From positions 1 to 6,288 of the forward strand of contig CAMWXF010000117.1 of NCBI GenBank assembly GCA_947178115.1: a stretch of 6,288 bases of DNA. The letters are read 5' to 3'. The position numbers and the translations under genes were made by a program. The notes under the pieces are model-generated. The model made no database searches. It saw nothing but the letters and a program-made list of their open reading frames with translations, and had not been told where the DNA came from. The DNA is from an uncultured Lachnospiraceae bacterium (GTDB lineage: Bacteria; Bacillota; Clostridia; Lachnospirales; Lachnospiraceae). This document shows positions 6,036 to 6,288 of the stretch, piece after piece. Position 1 is the stretch's first letter, and each line of letters starts with the position of its first letter.

Positions 6036-6221
6036 ATGGCAAACTTATCAGAGTTAGATCTACAGAATCTTCGCCACCTCATGGGCGGCTACGACGTAAC
6101 GCACTGCAAGATGAAAGAGTACGCGCAATGTGCGTCCGATACTAAGGTAAAGCAGTTTTTTGAAAAAGGCGCGCAGTCTGCAATGCAGAATAAGCAGCAG
6201 TTGATGGAGTATTTGAGATAA
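6036..6221 (+). CDS. Small ferritin-like / spore-coat-associated protein (61 residues)
   Basis: The product is a short, soluble, highly helical protein with no signal peptide. It starts MANLSELDLQNLRHLMGGYD and ends in a charged, Gln-rich helix (about 43-60). His14, His23, Glu28, Cys24 and Cys32 are candidates for metal or disulfide roles. Its pattern, an N-terminal LxNLRHLxGG helix, a short break at ASDTK (33-37) and a second helix, resembles the small proteins paired with CotF-domain coat proteins in Clostridia and the YraE-type proteins of Bacillus. This is from recall of the family, not a search. AGGAGG (6023-6028) lies seven bases before the ATG. It is 18 bases from the following CotF-like gene and very likely co-transcribed with it. 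A coat structural or assembly role is inferred. Confidence 0.8.
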   Translation: MANLSELDLQNLRHLMGGYDVTHCKMKEYAQCASDTKVKQFFEKGAQSAMQNKQQLMEYLR

Positions 6222-6239
6222 CAGAAGGGAGACCGAATT

Positions 6240-6288
6240 ATGCAGATGGAAGAAAAAACAATGGTAGCGGATACGCTTACCGGTATCA
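6240..6288 (+). CDS. Start of a CotF-domain spore coat protein, cut by the window edge
   Basis: Only 16 codons are visible: MQMEEKTMVADTLTGI. The EKTMVxDxLxGI pattern is typical of the N-terminus of CotF-like spore coat proteins (Coat F domain), small helical ferritin-like-fold proteins found in multiple copies in Clostridia and Bacilli. AAGGGAG at 6225-6231 sits eight bases before the ATG. A second in-frame ATG at 6246 is possible but further from this site. The gene lies 18 bases after the 61-residue gene, making a two-gene unit. The assignment depends on very few residues. Confidence 0.65.
   Translation, partial: MQMEEKTMVADTLTGI

Overview
The window looks like chromosomal DNA of an anaerobic, spore-lineage Firmicute, most likely a Lachnospiraceae-type Clostridia. 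This rests on a Spo0A-type DNA-binding domain with the near-invariant helix [15 protein letters not shown], small spore-coat-like proteins, a YtgP/SpoVB-like flippase, strong GGAGG ribosome binding sites and moderate GC. All genes are on the + strand. No tRNA, rRNA, CRISPR array, insertion sequence or phage gene was seen.

Layout. Positions 1-1915 hold a large protein made of a HAD-like domain plus a C-terminal domain of unknown function (COG5610-like), a type often found with surface-polysaccharide genes. Its true 5' end is unclear and may involve a one-base frameshift near position 45. Positions 1916-2092 are a leader region with a TATAAT box, an inverted repeat resembling a pair of Spo0A boxes, and a second hairpin. 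Positions 2093-2611 encode a 172-residue protein with a complete Spo0A C-terminal DNA-binding domain but no receiver domain. A terminator and a new promoter follow. Positions 2766-4211 are glycogen synthase (glgA), standing alone and followed by a terminator. Positions 4310-5947 encode a 14-helix-type MOP-superfamily lipid flippase (MurJ/YtgP/SpoVB group), followed by a 12-bp-stem terminator. Positions 6036-6221 encode a 61-residue ferritin-like/coat-associated protein. A CotF-like spore coat gene begins at 6240 and runs off the right edge.

The genes form mostly separate transcription units rather than one operon: strong terminators lie after the Spo0A-like gene, after glgA and after the flippase gene. 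Only the last two small genes are clearly paired. The shared theme is sporulation and the cell envelope or storage polysaccharide. The most notable point is the receiver-less Spo0A-like regulator. Its recognition helix matches that of Spo0A, and its own promoter region carries an inverted pair of TGTCGG elements close to the 0A box (TGTCGAA), which suggests autoregulation without phosphorelay input.
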